From positions 1 to 7,452 of the forward strand of contig JBIJBU010000093.1 in assembly GCA_044345075.1 (NCBI GenBank): a stretch of 7,452 nucleotides of DNA. The letters are read 5' to 3'. Positions 1 through 6,164 of this stretch are shown piece by piece. This stretch comes from CAIKZY01 sp044345075 (GTDB lineage Bacteria > Actinomycetota > Actinomycetes > S36-B12). How positions within the stretch are numbered: the stretch's first letter is position 1; each line of letters begins with the position of its first letter. A program made the translations under genes and the position numbers. A model generated the notes under the pieces. That model had not been told where the DNA came from. It did not search any database and was given only the letters and a program-made list of their open reading frames with translations.

Positions 1-117
1 AGGCATAACTATTCCAATCGAGACATCACGCGCGTCTCGAAAGGGGTCCGCGTTCGACCTCAGTTGTGCCAAGACTCGCTGGCGGGCCGATTCTTGATCG
101 ACCTCTTGGTATGCCAC
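1..117 (-). CDS. Possible 5' end of a divergent gene, running off the left edge
   Basis: This is a tentative partial gene. Read on the minus strand from a GTG at 117, the frame stays open for 39 codons to the window edge. It gives a protein-like sequence: a polar helix rich in E, Q and R (AYQEVDQESARQRVLAQLR) followed by a strand-like segment ending SIGIVMP. I do not recognise the family. Third-position GC is only about half, lower than the clear genes here, and no Shine-Dalgarno sits at good spacing before the GTG (a GAGGGG lies about 13 bases upstream). A TAACAT hexamer on the minus strand (143 to 138) could be its -10 element. The open frame also continues upstream, so the start is uncertain. 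The alternative is non-coding DNA, or the end of a plus-strand gene. Confidence 0.3.
   Translation of the reverse strand, partial: MAYQEVDQESARQRVLAQLRSNADPFRDARDVSIGIVMP
18..40. repeat. Perfect 7-bp inverted repeat with 9-base spacer
   Basis: TCGAGAC (18-24) and GTCTCGA (34-40) are exact reverse complements separated by 9 bases. The symmetry is directly visible. It could be an operator half-site pair or a hairpin. No run of T follows on the plus strand, so it does not look like a standard terminator. It would lie inside the possible minus-strand gene if that gene is real. Function is unknown. Confidence 0.4.
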
Positions 118-155
118 TGCGGCGCAGCGACCCCTCGATGTTACGGGAGTGAGCC

Positions 156-1256
156 GTGATACTGAAATCCACGAGGGCATACGCTCCTCCCGTGACCGAA
201 AATCCGGTGAATACCGCCGCCGAGGCGCCCGGGATCTCGCCCAAAAAGAAGCGGATGCGCACTCTTCTCTCGCTGCTCATCGGCTTGATCATCATGGTCG
301 CGGTCTTCTTCTTCCTCTTTCCGCAGCTCGGCAACTACGGCAAGGCGTTTGACCAGCTGCAGAACATCTCGCCGATGTGGATCGCCCTTCTCGTCGCGGC
401 CGGCCTACTCAACATCGTGCTGTATCCGTTCACGGCGATTGCGGCTATCCCTCATCTCAGTTACCGCCACGCCTTCGTGAACAGGCAGGCCGGCTTCCTG
501 GTCAGCAACGTGATCCCCGGCGGAGGCGCTGTCGCGGTAGGCACCCAGTACGCGATCCTCGCTCGTTACGGCGTTCCGGCTCCCGCTGCGGCGGCCGCCG
601 TGTCCGCTGACGCCGTCTGGACATACCTGCTCACGCTGTCGTTCCCGATGATTGGCGTTGTCGGACTCGTGATCGAAGGTCGCTCAACAGCAGGCTTCAT
701 GACAGGCGCGATCATCGGTCTCGTCGTCGTCATCATCTCGGTCATCGCGATCAGCCTGATCCTGCGCAGCGAGTCTGGGGCGCGCAAAGTCGCCCGTCTC
801 GTGCAGAAGCCCGTCACGCACGTGATGAAGGTGTTCAAGAAGCCGGCACCTGACATGACCGAGAAGCTCGTCGAGTTTCATCATGAGGCCTCCGAACTCG
901 TGGGTCGCCGCTGGCACTGGCTCACGATCACCAATGTCACCGCGCAGCTCACTCCATTCCTGGTGCTGCTGTTTGCGCTCGCCGGCCTCGATCAATTCCC
1001 GGAGCCTCTCAGCCTTATCGAGATCTTCGCGGCGTACTCAATCGCGCTCCTGCTCACGAGTTTTCCGATCACACCCGGGGGGCTCGGCACTGTCGACGCT
1101 GCACTTGTGGCCCTGCTCGTCGCTTTCGGTGTTGACAGCTCGATCGCCGTCGTGGCCGACCTCATCTGGCGACTCGTCTGGTTCTTGCCGCAGCTGCTCG
1201 TCGGCCTCGGCGCCTTTGGAATGTACAAGTGGGATACGAGGAAACATGCACATTGA
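156..1256 (+). CDS. Lysylphosphatidylglycerol synthase TM / flippase-like (YbhN, UPF0104) integral membrane protein
   Basis: A 366-residue polytopic inner-membrane protein. After a polar N-terminal tail with a KKKRMR positive patch (about 30-35), hydrophobic segments fall at roughly 36-56, 73-98, 112-136, 150-173, 181-204, 256-279, 287-325 and 328-355. Family hallmarks are the glycine-rich NVIPGGGAVAVGTQ (about 118-131) and FPITPGGLGTVDAAL (about 303-317). Both are typical of the domain that forms the membrane half of MprF-type lysylphosphatidylglycerol synthases and of stand-alone YbhN/AglD-like proteins. No C-terminal aminoacyl-transfer domain is present, so lipid aminoacylation is unlikely. 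A lipid-linked transport or flipping role is a family-level guess. The GTG start is supported by GGGAG (145-149), 6 bases upstream. The 3' end overlaps the next gene by 11 bases, suggesting coupling. The substrate cannot be read from the sequence. Confidence 0.85.
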   Translation: MILKSTRAYAPPVTENPVNTAAEAPGISPKKKRMRTLLSLLIGLIIMVAVFFFLFPQLGNYGKAFDQLQNISPMWIALLVAAGLLNIVLYPFTAIAAIPHLSYRHAFVNRQAGFLVSNVIPGGGAVAVGTQYAILARYGVPAPAAAAAVSADAVWTYLLTLSFPMIGVVGLVIEGRSTAGFMTGAIIGLVVVIISVIAISLILRSESGARKVARLVQKPVTHVMKVFKKPAPDMTEKLVEFHHEASELVGRRWHWLTITNVTAQLTPFLVLLFALAGLDQFPEPLSLIEIFAAYSIALLLTSFPITPGGLGTVDAALVALLVAFGVDSSIAVVADLIWRLVWFLPQLLVGLGAFGMYKWDTRKHAH

Positions 1257-1878
1257 AATCTGGTCTGACGTCGTGTGCCCGTGGTGCTTCATCGGCAAGC
1301 GCAGGCTCGAGCGCGCTCTCGCCGCGGTAGGCGTGACCGACGCCGTCATCACCCACCGTGCCTTCCAGCTAGATCCCTCGGCGACAACTCAAGGCAAGCG
1401 CACCGTCGACGTCCTTTCCGCGAAGTACGGGCTCGATGACGCGGGCGTCAAGCAGATGATGGAACAAGTCACTGAGGTCGCGGCGGGCGAAGGGCTCACC
1501 TACCGACTTCTCGACGGCACCAGTGGCAACACCGTGCTCGCACATCGGTTGTTGCTGTGGGCACAGGAGCAAGGCCGCGCTCAAGAGCTTCTCGAACTCC
1601 TGTACTCCGCATACTTCGAGAATGCGCAGCCCGTTTTCACCCTCGACGAACTCCTCCCCTCCGTCACCGAAGCCGGCCTTGACGCAAGTGCCGCACGCAT
1701 CGCCATGGAATCGAACGCCTACGCCGCAGAGGTCGAGTCAGACGCCGAACTCGCACGAGCTTTCGGCGCTAATGGTGTCCCGTTCTTCGTCTTCGATCGC
1801 AAGTACGGAATTTCAGGTGCCCAGCCCTTCGAGGTCTTCGTCCAGACCATCGAGAAGACGCTCGAGCCCGCCGAATGA
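1246..1878 (+). CDS. DsbA-family (FrnE-like) thiol oxidoreductase, cytoplasmic
   Basis: A 210-residue thioredoxin-fold protein of the DsbA/FrnE group. The active site is CPWC at residues 11-14, straight after the first beta strand (IEIWSDVV). The HRAFQLDP segment (about 37-44), the helical insertion with NTVLAHRLLLWA (about 95-106), and a cis-proline loop GVPFF (about 177-181; cis-Pro 179) followed by GISGAQP (188-194) complete the family pattern. There is no signal peptide or membrane segment, so it probably acts in the cytoplasm, as FrnE-type disulfide isomerases/oxidoreductases do. Length is within the usual range of about 200-240 residues. The ATG at 1246 has GAGG at 1238-1241. The open frame extends further upstream, but that part is the shadow of the membrane gene, and the CPWC position sets this start. 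Overlap with the previous gene suggests co-transcription. The substrate is unknown. Confidence 0.9.
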   Translation: MHIEIWSDVVCPWCFIGKRRLERALAAVGVTDAVITHRAFQLDPSATTQGKRTVDVLSAKYGLDDAGVKQMMEQVTEVAAGEGLTYRLLDGTSGNTVLAHRLLLWAQEQGRAQELLELLYSAYFENAQPVFTLDELLPSVTEAGLDASAARIAMESNAYAAEVESDAELARAFGANGVPFFVFDRKYGISGAQPFEVFVQTIEKTLEPAE

Positions 1879-1890
1879 GAAACTGAATCC

Positions 1891-2085
1891 ATGGACGACT
1901 CCACCAAGCGCGCATTGCGCTTCTCCCTCTTCCTGCAGGGGTTCACGGTGCTGCTGTTCGGCACCGCCACAGTCGTGCGCGCCAGTGCGGAGGGCATCGG
2001 GGTTCTCACCGGAGTCTTCGCAATCGGCTTCCTGCTCGCCTGCGGCGCGTTTGCCTTCACCGCGCGTTACCTGCGCTCGCACTGA
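1891..2085 (+). CDS. Small two-helix membrane protein, unknown function
   Basis: A 64-residue protein I do not recognise. It has a short charged N-terminus (DDSTKR), a hydrophobic helix at about 12-30, a small glycine/alanine-containing turn, a second hydrophobic helix at about 35-58, and a basic C-terminal RYLRSH. Topology is probably a hairpin with both ends in the cytoplasm. Third codon positions are strongly G/C, like the neighbouring genes, which supports real coding. It starts 12 bases after the thiol oxidoreductase stop, so it is probably the last gene of that cluster. No good Shine-Dalgarno is visible before the ATG, which fits readthrough of ribosomes from upstream. It ends about 26 bases before the riboswitch and so lies outside TPP control. 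Confidence 0.7.
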   Translation: MDDSTKRALRFSLFLQGFTVLLFGTATVVRASAEGIGVLTGVFAIGFLLACGAFAFTARYLRSH

Positions 2086-2099
2086 CCCCGGGCCGCTGC

Positions 2100-2105
2100 T
2101 AATCT
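2100..2105 (+). promoter_or_regulatory. Probable -10 element of the thiBPQ operon
   Basis: TAATCT fits the TAnnnT pattern of a primary-sigma -10 element. Transcription would begin about 7 bases later, near G2112, exactly at the first helix of the TPP aptamer. No convincing -35 hexamer is present at 16-18 bases spacing; the upstream bases are the end of the small membrane-protein gene. This is inferred from sequence only. Confidence 0.4.
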
Positions 2106-2110
2106 GGACC

Positions 2111-2206
2111 CGTCAGGGGAGCTCGCGAGTTCGGCGGGCTGAGAGGGTGGCCGCTGCCACCGACCCACGGAACCTGAACTGGGTAATGCCAGCGTGAGGG
2201 ATGATG
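2111..2206 (+). promoter_or_regulatory. TPP riboswitch (THI element)
   Basis: Conserved aptamer blocks appear in order: GGGG (2116-2119), CTGAGA (2139-2144), ACCC (2163-2166), AACCTGA (2171-2177), TAATGCCAGCG (2184-2194) and AGGGA (2197-2201). Helices I can pair: P1 CGTCA (2111-2115) with TGATG (2202-2206, one G-U); P2 GGG with CCC; P3 GCTCGC (2121-2126) with GCGGGC (2134-2139); the optional extra hairpin GGTGGC (2146-2151) with GCCACC (2156-2161); and P5 CTGG (2179-2182) with CCAG (2189-2192). The element binds thiamine pyrophosphate and represses the downstream gene, here the thiamine importer. The 3' side of the aptamer contains the apparent Shine-Dalgarno GAGGG (2196-2200) of thiB, and P1 includes two in-frame ATGs. 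Control is therefore probably at translation initiation, by direct occlusion. There is no room for a separate terminator or anti-terminator. Confidence 0.95.
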
Positions 2207-2209
2207 AAT

Positions 2210-3286
2210 ATGTCATTTGTTAAGCCTGTTTTCGCAGCTGCTGCACTCGGCGGCGTCCTGCTCGTCTCTGCGTGCGCGGGTACCACGCCTGCCGATCCGA
2301 CTCCGAGTCTCAGCGGTCCGTCCACTGTTCGCCTGATCACCCACGACTCATTCGCCGTCTCCGAGGCACTGATCGCTGACCTGAAGGCCCAAACGGGTAT
2401 CACGCTGGAAATCGTCACAGGTGGCGATGCGGGCCAGGTCGTGGCAGGAGCAATTCTCTCCGCCGGCGCACCGAGCGGCGATGTGTTGTTCGGCATCGAC
2501 AACAGCCTGATCGCCAAGGCCATCGACGCCGGGGTCTTCGAACCCTTCGTGGCGGCGAATCTCGGCAATGTGCTGCCAACCCTGCGTGATGACACCGCCG
2601 AGGACAAAGTCACGCCGATTGATTACGGCGATGTATGCATCAACATGGACGAGGCCTGGTTTGCGCAGAACGGCATCGAGATGCCGCGCAGTCTCGACGA
2701 TTTGAAGAATCCCGAATATCGGGATCTTCTCGTGGTTCAAGACCCCGCCACGAGCTCACCTGGTCAAGCGTTCATGCTCGCCACCATCTCTCGCTATGGA
2801 GACACCTGGGAGGAGTACTGGCAGGCGTTGCGCGAGAACGGCGTGAAGGTTGCCGGCTCGTGGTCCGAGGCATACGAGGGCTCGTACACCGCAGGCGGCG
2901 GCAATGGAGATCGACCGCTCGTCGTGTCCTACGCGACCAGTCCGCCTGCAGAGATCGTGTACGCCGCCGATCCCAAGCCGGTCAAGCCCTACAGCGTCGT
3001 GATGACCGACGGCTGTTACCGACAGGTCGAGTACGCGGGCGTGCTCGCGGGCACGTCGAACCCGGCAGGCGCGAAGACCGTGATCAACTGGCTGCTCTCC
3101 CCCGCCGTGCAGGCGGACGTCCCCCTGTCAATGTTCGTCTTCCCTGCACTCGCCGGAGTGATCCCACCGAAGGTCTTCGTCGACTTCGCCGCACCGGTGA
3201 AGGAGCCGCTGCAACTGCCCTCTCGCGAGGTCGCGGAGAAGCAGGCGCAGTGGCTCGATGAGTGGGGCCAGGTGATGGGGCGCTGA
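2210..3286 (+). CDS. thiB: Thiamine ABC transporter substrate-binding lipoprotein
   Basis: The extracellular binding subunit of the thiamine/TMP/TPP importer, 358 residues from this start. A short signal peptide (about 1-21) ends in the lipobox VSAC with the lipidated Cys at 22, as expected for a Gram-positive binding protein. A T/P/S-rich linker (23-39) follows, then the type 2 periplasmic-binding fold. ThiB-like motifs are HDSF (45-48), DVLFGIDNSL (91-100), PIDYGDVCIN (136-145), QDPATSSPGQ (177-186), WSEAYEGSY (218-226) and VSYATSP (239-245). The start is chosen at ATG 2210 because GAGGG (2196-2200) lies 9 bases before it. In-frame ATGs at 2201 and 2204 are too close to that site and lie in riboswitch helix P1. 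It is slightly longer than enterobacterial ThiB (about 330) because of the lipoprotein tail. Substrate assignment rests on homology and on the TPP riboswitch. Confidence 0.93.
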   Translation: MSFVKPVFAAAALGGVLLVSACAGTTPADPTPSLSGPSTVRLITHDSFAVSEALIADLKAQTGITLEIVTGGDAGQVVAGAILSAGAPSGDVLFGIDNSLIAKAIDAGVFEPFVAANLGNVLPTLRDDTAEDKVTPIDYGDVCINMDEAWFAQNGIEMPRSLDDLKNPEYRDLLVVQDPATSSPGQAFMLATISRYGDTWEEYWQALRENGVKVAGSWSEAYEGSYTAGGGNGDRPLVVSYATSPPAEIVYAADPKPVKPYSVVMTDGCYRQVEYAGVLAGTSNPAGAKTVINWLLSPAVQADVPLSMFVFPALAGVIPPKVFVDFAAPVKEPLQLPSREVAEKQAQWLDEWGQVMGR

Positions 3287-4869
3287 ACACGCCCCGCTGG
3301 CTGCGCGGGATCTGGGTTGTCCCGCTCGTCTTCTTGCTTGTCGTACTGGTCGTGCCACTGGTCCTGCTGATCGCTCGCACATGGTCAGGAAACGGAATGC
3401 GCGTGCTTGCTGACGCATCCACGTGGCAAATCGTCGGCTTAACCTTCACGCAGGCGATTCTCAGCACGGCACTCTCCCTGATCATCGGTCTGCCGATCGC
3501 ATCAGTGGTCTCGCGTTACTCCTTCCGCGGCCGTTCATTCGCGCTCGCCCTCGTGACTGTTCCGTTCGTGATGCCCACGGTCGTCGTCGCGATGGCCTTT
3601 CGGGCTCTTCTGGGCTCGAGCCTTCCACAGGGTTTCGCGATCGTGGTGCTCGCTCACGCGTATGTAAACCTTGCCGTAGTTGTGCGCATCGTCGGTGCGC
3701 AGTGGGCTCAGCACGATGCCCGCTACTCGCAGGCAGCCCGAACGCTCGGCGCCTCCCGCTTGACCGCATTTCGCACTGTGACGCTTGCCTACTTGCGGCC
3801 CTCGATCGTTTCCAGCTCAGTAGTCGTCTTAATCTTCAGCTTCACGTCACTTGGCATCATCGTGTTGCTCGGCGATACATCAACGCGAACCCTTGAATCC
3901 CAGATACTGCGGCGCACCTCCGTTCTGCTCGACTTCCCTGCGGCAGCAGCGCTGGCGGTATTGCAGCTGATCTTGATCTCCGTCGTGATCGCCCTGGGCG
4001 CCGTAGCCAGTCGTCAACGGGGGAGACAGAAACCGATTCGAGCGGCGCTGATGTCTTTGCCGCGCGGCCTCGGATCTCGTGTGCTGATTCGCTCAATTGC
4101 AGTGGCTAGCTGCGCGATCGTGTTACTGCCCGTTCTCGCCTTGCTGCTGGCCTCACTTCGCTCGCAAGCCGGACTCACCCTTCAGTGGTGGAGCACACTT
4201 GGCTCAATCGATGCCGGAACAACTCGACTCGGATCTCCGCTTGCTTCGCTTCTGCAATCCGTTCAGTTCGCCCTGATCACTGGTGCGGTGGCGAGTGTCA
4301 TCGGCGGTTGCGCGGCAATCGCAGTGCTGGCACATCGCTGGGGTCGCATCGTGACACTCTTCGCGATTGTTCCCCTCGCGATCTCCGCCGCGACATTGGG
4401 TCTTGGCATGTTGCTCGCCTTCGGGCGGCCACCCGTTGACTTGCGTGCTGCAGGGCTGCTCATTCCACTTGCGCATTCGCTCGTCGCGATTCCGCTCGTC
4501 GTAGCGGTGGTCGCGCCCGCACTGCGCGGGATTGATCCGCGAATGCAGGATGTCGCGGCTACCCTCGGCGCCCGGCCGACACGTGCGTTCTTCACCGCGT
4601 ACGGCTCTACTCTGCGCATGGTCATGCTCGCAGCAGGTGGTCTTGCGTGCGCGGTCTCCTTGGGCGAGTTCGGCGCCGCCTCCTTCCTAGCGCGTACAGG
4701 CGCGCCGACCGTGCCCATCCAGATCGTCAAACTCATCAGTCGCCCCGGTGAGCAGTCGTATGGCGTGGCAGCAGTGATGTCAGTGATCCTGGTCGCGCTT
4801 ACGCTCATGCTCGTGCTCAGCGTCGATCGACTCGGAAGGAGAAGAAGTGAACTACGCACTTCGCACTGA
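3262..4869 (+). CDS. thiP: Thiamine ABC transporter permease, fused two-domain
   Basis: The membrane channel of the thiamine importer, 535 residues, close to the roughly 536 of enterobacterial ThiP. Two tandem permease halves are visible. Each carries an EAA-type loop that contacts the ATPase: YSQAARTLGASRLTAF (about 155-170) and MQDVAATLGARPTRAF (about 428-443). About twelve hydrophobic segments are expected; clear ones include 17-38, 56-82, 93-117, 124-145, 182-204, 227-250, 275-299, 333-357, 364-387, 398-421, 452-472 and 499-521. The start is GTG 3262, overlapping thiB by 25 bases, but it has no clear Shine-Dalgarno. A CTG at 3283 forms a CTGA overlap with the thiB stop and is preceded by a G-rich stretch, so a later start is possible. 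Either start keeps the first membrane helix. Co-transcribed with thiB and thiQ. Confidence 0.93.
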   Translation: MGPGDGALNTPRWLRGIWVVPLVFLLVVLVVPLVLLIARTWSGNGMRVLADASTWQIVGLTFTQAILSTALSLIIGLPIASVVSRYSFRGRSFALALVTVPFVMPTVVVAMAFRALLGSSLPQGFAIVVLAHAYVNLAVVVRIVGAQWAQHDARYSQAARTLGASRLTAFRTVTLAYLRPSIVSSSVVVLIFSFTSLGIIVLLGDTSTRTLESQILRRTSVLLDFPAAAALAVLQLILISVVIALGAVASRQRGRQKPIRAALMSLPRGLGSRVLIRSIAVASCAIVLLPVLALLLASLRSQAGLTLQWWSTLGSIDAGTTRLGSPLASLLQSVQFALITGAVASVIGGCAAIAVLAHRWGRIVTLFAIVPLAISAATLGLGMLLAFGRPPVDLRAAGLLIPLAHSLVAIPLVVAVVAPALRGIDPRMQDVAATLGARPTRAFFTAYGSTLRMVMLAAGGLACAVSLGEFGAASFLARTGAPTVPIQIVKLISRPGEQSYGVAAVMSVILVALTLMLVLSVDRLGRRRSELRTSH

Positions 4870-5485
4870 CAGTCTCGTCGTGGGCTACGACGGTTGGGAA
4901 TCCGGTTCGATTGATCTGCAGATTGCCCCCGGTTCGATCACGGCGATCCTCGGGCCAAGCGGCTGCGGTAAGTCCACCCTGCTCAGCACCATCGCCGGAA
5001 TTCGTCCGGCGGTGAGCGGTCGCGTCTTTCTCGACGAGCTCGATGTCACTGCGCTTCCTGCCAATGAGCGCACGGCGGGCATGGTGTTCCAAGAGCCGCT
5101 CCTCTTCCCGAGTTATGACGTCGCGCGCAATGTCGGTTATGGCCTCGAACGGCAGGGCGTATCGCGCAGCGCAGCCCGTGCACAGGCACTCGAGTTGCTC
5201 GAGTGGGTCGGGCTCGATGGATTCGGAAGTCGGTCCGTGGATGAACTCAGCGGTGGGCAGGCTCAGCGAGTGGCGTTGGTGCGTGCACTTGCTCCGTCAC
5301 CATCGGTGCTTCTGCTCGACGAACCCTTCAGCGCACTCGATGTTGACCTGCGCCAGCGGCTAGCCCGCGAGGTAGCAGATCTCTTACGTGATCGTGGCGT
5401 GGCCGCAGTGCACGTGACACATGACCCTGCTGAGGCCATGGCAATCGCTGATCACGTGGTGAACTTCAACGATCTCTCACCGTGA
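4847..5485 (+). CDS. thiQ: Thiamine ABC transporter ATP-binding protein
   Basis: The cytoplasmic ATPase that powers thiamine import, 212 residues, a compact single nucleotide-binding domain with no C-terminal regulatory extension. Motifs in order are Walker A GPSGCGKST (36-44), Q-loop FQEPLLFP (81-88, Gln82), signature LSGGQAQR (134-141), Walker B VLLLDEP (154-160, catalytic Glu159), D-loop SALD (162-165) and switch His192 in VTHD. All catalytic residues are intact. The GTG start has a strong AAGGAG (4836-4841) 5 bases upstream and overlaps thiP by 23 bases, consistent with coupled translation. It ends 15 bases from the stop of the convergent minus-strand gene, and I see no clear terminator in that gap. 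Other importer ATPases share these motifs; the thiamine assignment comes from the operon and riboswitch. Confidence 0.93.
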   Translation: MNYALRTDSLVVGYDGWESGSIDLQIAPGSITAILGPSGCGKSTLLSTIAGIRPAVSGRVFLDELDVTALPANERTAGMVFQEPLLFPSYDVARNVGYGLERQGVSRSAARAQALELLEWVGLDGFGSRSVDELSGGQAQRVALVRALAPSPSVLLLDEPFSALDVDLRQRLAREVADLLRDRGVAAVHVTHDPAEAMAIADHVVNFNDLSP

Positions 5486-5500
5486 TGACCTGCCGGACAA

Positions 5501-6148
5501 CTATGCAGCGAGGATCAGGCCAGCTGCTTGCATCGGACCTTGAGGATCTTGTTCTGGATCCTGGTCGATGAACAAGAGCGCAACCCGCGCCTTCAGGTCG
5601 AAGAGAGCAGGCTCCGGGACGGCAGCGCTGATGGTCTCCTCGAATACGAGGAAGGTGTCGTTGATTGCCGGCTGATCCTTGGTGAGCTCGATCGGATTCA
5701 GTGCGGCGGCTGACAGATACTCCTGCCAGGCAAGGTTGTGCGCGAGATAGGCCTCGCGCGTGTCCCAGATGGCGACATCCCAGGGCAGCAGCTTGACCGC
5801 AGCGACCTTGTCGCCAGCTAGCGCGACGCTCGAGGCGCCGTTGGCGGAAATATTCGACAAGGTCGCATCGAAGGCGTCCTTGTCCGCATCGGTCGGATTC
5901 TTCTTCGCCGCATAAGTGTCGAAGGCTTCACTGATCTGATCCTGGACGGTGCCCATGGCAGCCTCCGAAACCTCGATCGCCGTGACGAGCTCGCGCATCT
6001 GGACATTTCGGGCCACCCAGTCCCCCGCCAAGGCCCCTCCCGCGAGCACGGTGAGCAGAAATGCCGCCAGACCGGTCACCCAGGGAATCCACGAGGGGAA
6101 AGAACGTGCGGGAAGGTCTTCGGTGGTCATGAAGCCATCATGACTCAT
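5501..6148 (-). CDS. Membrane-anchored protein with helical external domain, unknown function
   Basis: I do not recognise this 215-residue protein. After a short polar N-terminus, one strong hydrophobic helix (about 20-42) is followed by an acidic, mostly helical soluble part (43-215) rich in A, E, D and Q. It includes a helix at about 50-82, a K/D-rich linker (82-92), and a tryptophan/tyrosine cluster (about 122-145, with LPWDVAIW and WQEYL). This looks like a single-pass anchor with an extracytoplasmic helical bundle, the N-terminus inside; that topology is inferred. There are no cysteines and no enzymatic motifs. The start at ATG 6148 is chosen because an AAACGT -10-like hexamer (6160 to 6155, minus) ends 6 bases before it, as for a leaderless mRNA. 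ATG 6130 is the alternative, preceded by CATGAT at the same spacing. No Shine-Dalgarno supports either. Confidence 0.72.
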   Translation of the reverse strand: MSHDGFMTTEDLPARSFPSWIPWVTGLAAFLLTVLAGGALAGDWVARNVQMRELVTAIEVSEAAMGTVQDQISEAFDTYAAKKNPTDADKDAFDATLSNISANGASSVALAGDKVAAVKLLPWDVAIWDTREAYLAHNLAWQEYLSAAALNPIELTKDQPAINDTFLVFEETISAAVPEPALFDLKARVALLFIDQDPEQDPQGPMQAAGLILAA

Positions 6149-6152
6149 GCAC

Positions 6153-6160
6153 TAACGTTT
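6153..6160. promoter_or_regulatory. Candidate bidirectional -10 element for two leaderless genes
   Basis: The eight bases TAACGTTT contain TAACGT on the plus strand (6153-6158) and AAACGT on the minus strand (6160 to 6155), around the palindrome AACGTT. Each hexamer is followed by exactly 6 bases and then a start codon: GTG 6165 on plus, ATG 6148 on minus. That is the expected distance from a -10 element to a leaderless transcription start. The minus hexamer lacks the first T of TAnnnT. No good -35 is visible on either side. Confidence 0.45.
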
Positions 6161-6164
6161 GGGG

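Noticed and set aside
1..159. Plus-strand frame 1 as the C-terminal end of an upstream gene overlapping the flippase-like gene by GTGA
   Set aside because: The 52-residue product has four cysteines, many arginines from rare CGA codons and few acidic residues, so it looks unnatural. I kept it only as an alternative.
26..334. Minus-strand open frame of 102 codons
   Set aside because: It runs antisense through the well-supported N-terminus of the membrane protein, has no ribosome site, and its sequence is the mirror of GC-rich codons.
883..1245. Extended N-terminus for the thiol oxidoreductase
   Set aside because: The upstream part is a serine/arginine-rich out-of-frame reading of the membrane gene. 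The thioredoxin fold begins right after ATG 1246, which has its own GAGG.
1523..2197. Plus-strand open frame of 224 codons overlapping the thiol oxidoreductase and the small membrane gene
   Set aside because: Serine/proline/arginine-rich low-complexity translation typical of a shifted frame over real coding DNA; it also runs through the riboswitch.
2201..2209. ATG 2201 or 2204 as the thiB start
   Set aside because: Both are too close to the GAGGG at 2196-2200 and lie in riboswitch helix P1. ATG 2210 has proper spacing and still gives a complete lipoprotein signal.
2113..2613. Minus-strand open frame of 166 codons across the riboswitch and thiB
   Set aside because: Antisense to a conserved RNA element and a clear lipoprotein gene; no recognisable protein features.
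5187..5205. Perfect 8-bp inverted repeat CACTCGAG-TTG-CTCGAGTG inside thiQ
   Set aside because: Explained by the repeated CTC GAG codons for an LELLE stretch in a helix; no regulatory context in mid-gene.
5486..5562. A terminator between thiQ and the convergent gene, or the AGGATC/GATCCT pairing at 5543-5562
   Set aside because: The 15-base gap has no GC-rich hairpin with a T-run, and the short pairing lies in the coding region with a long loop.
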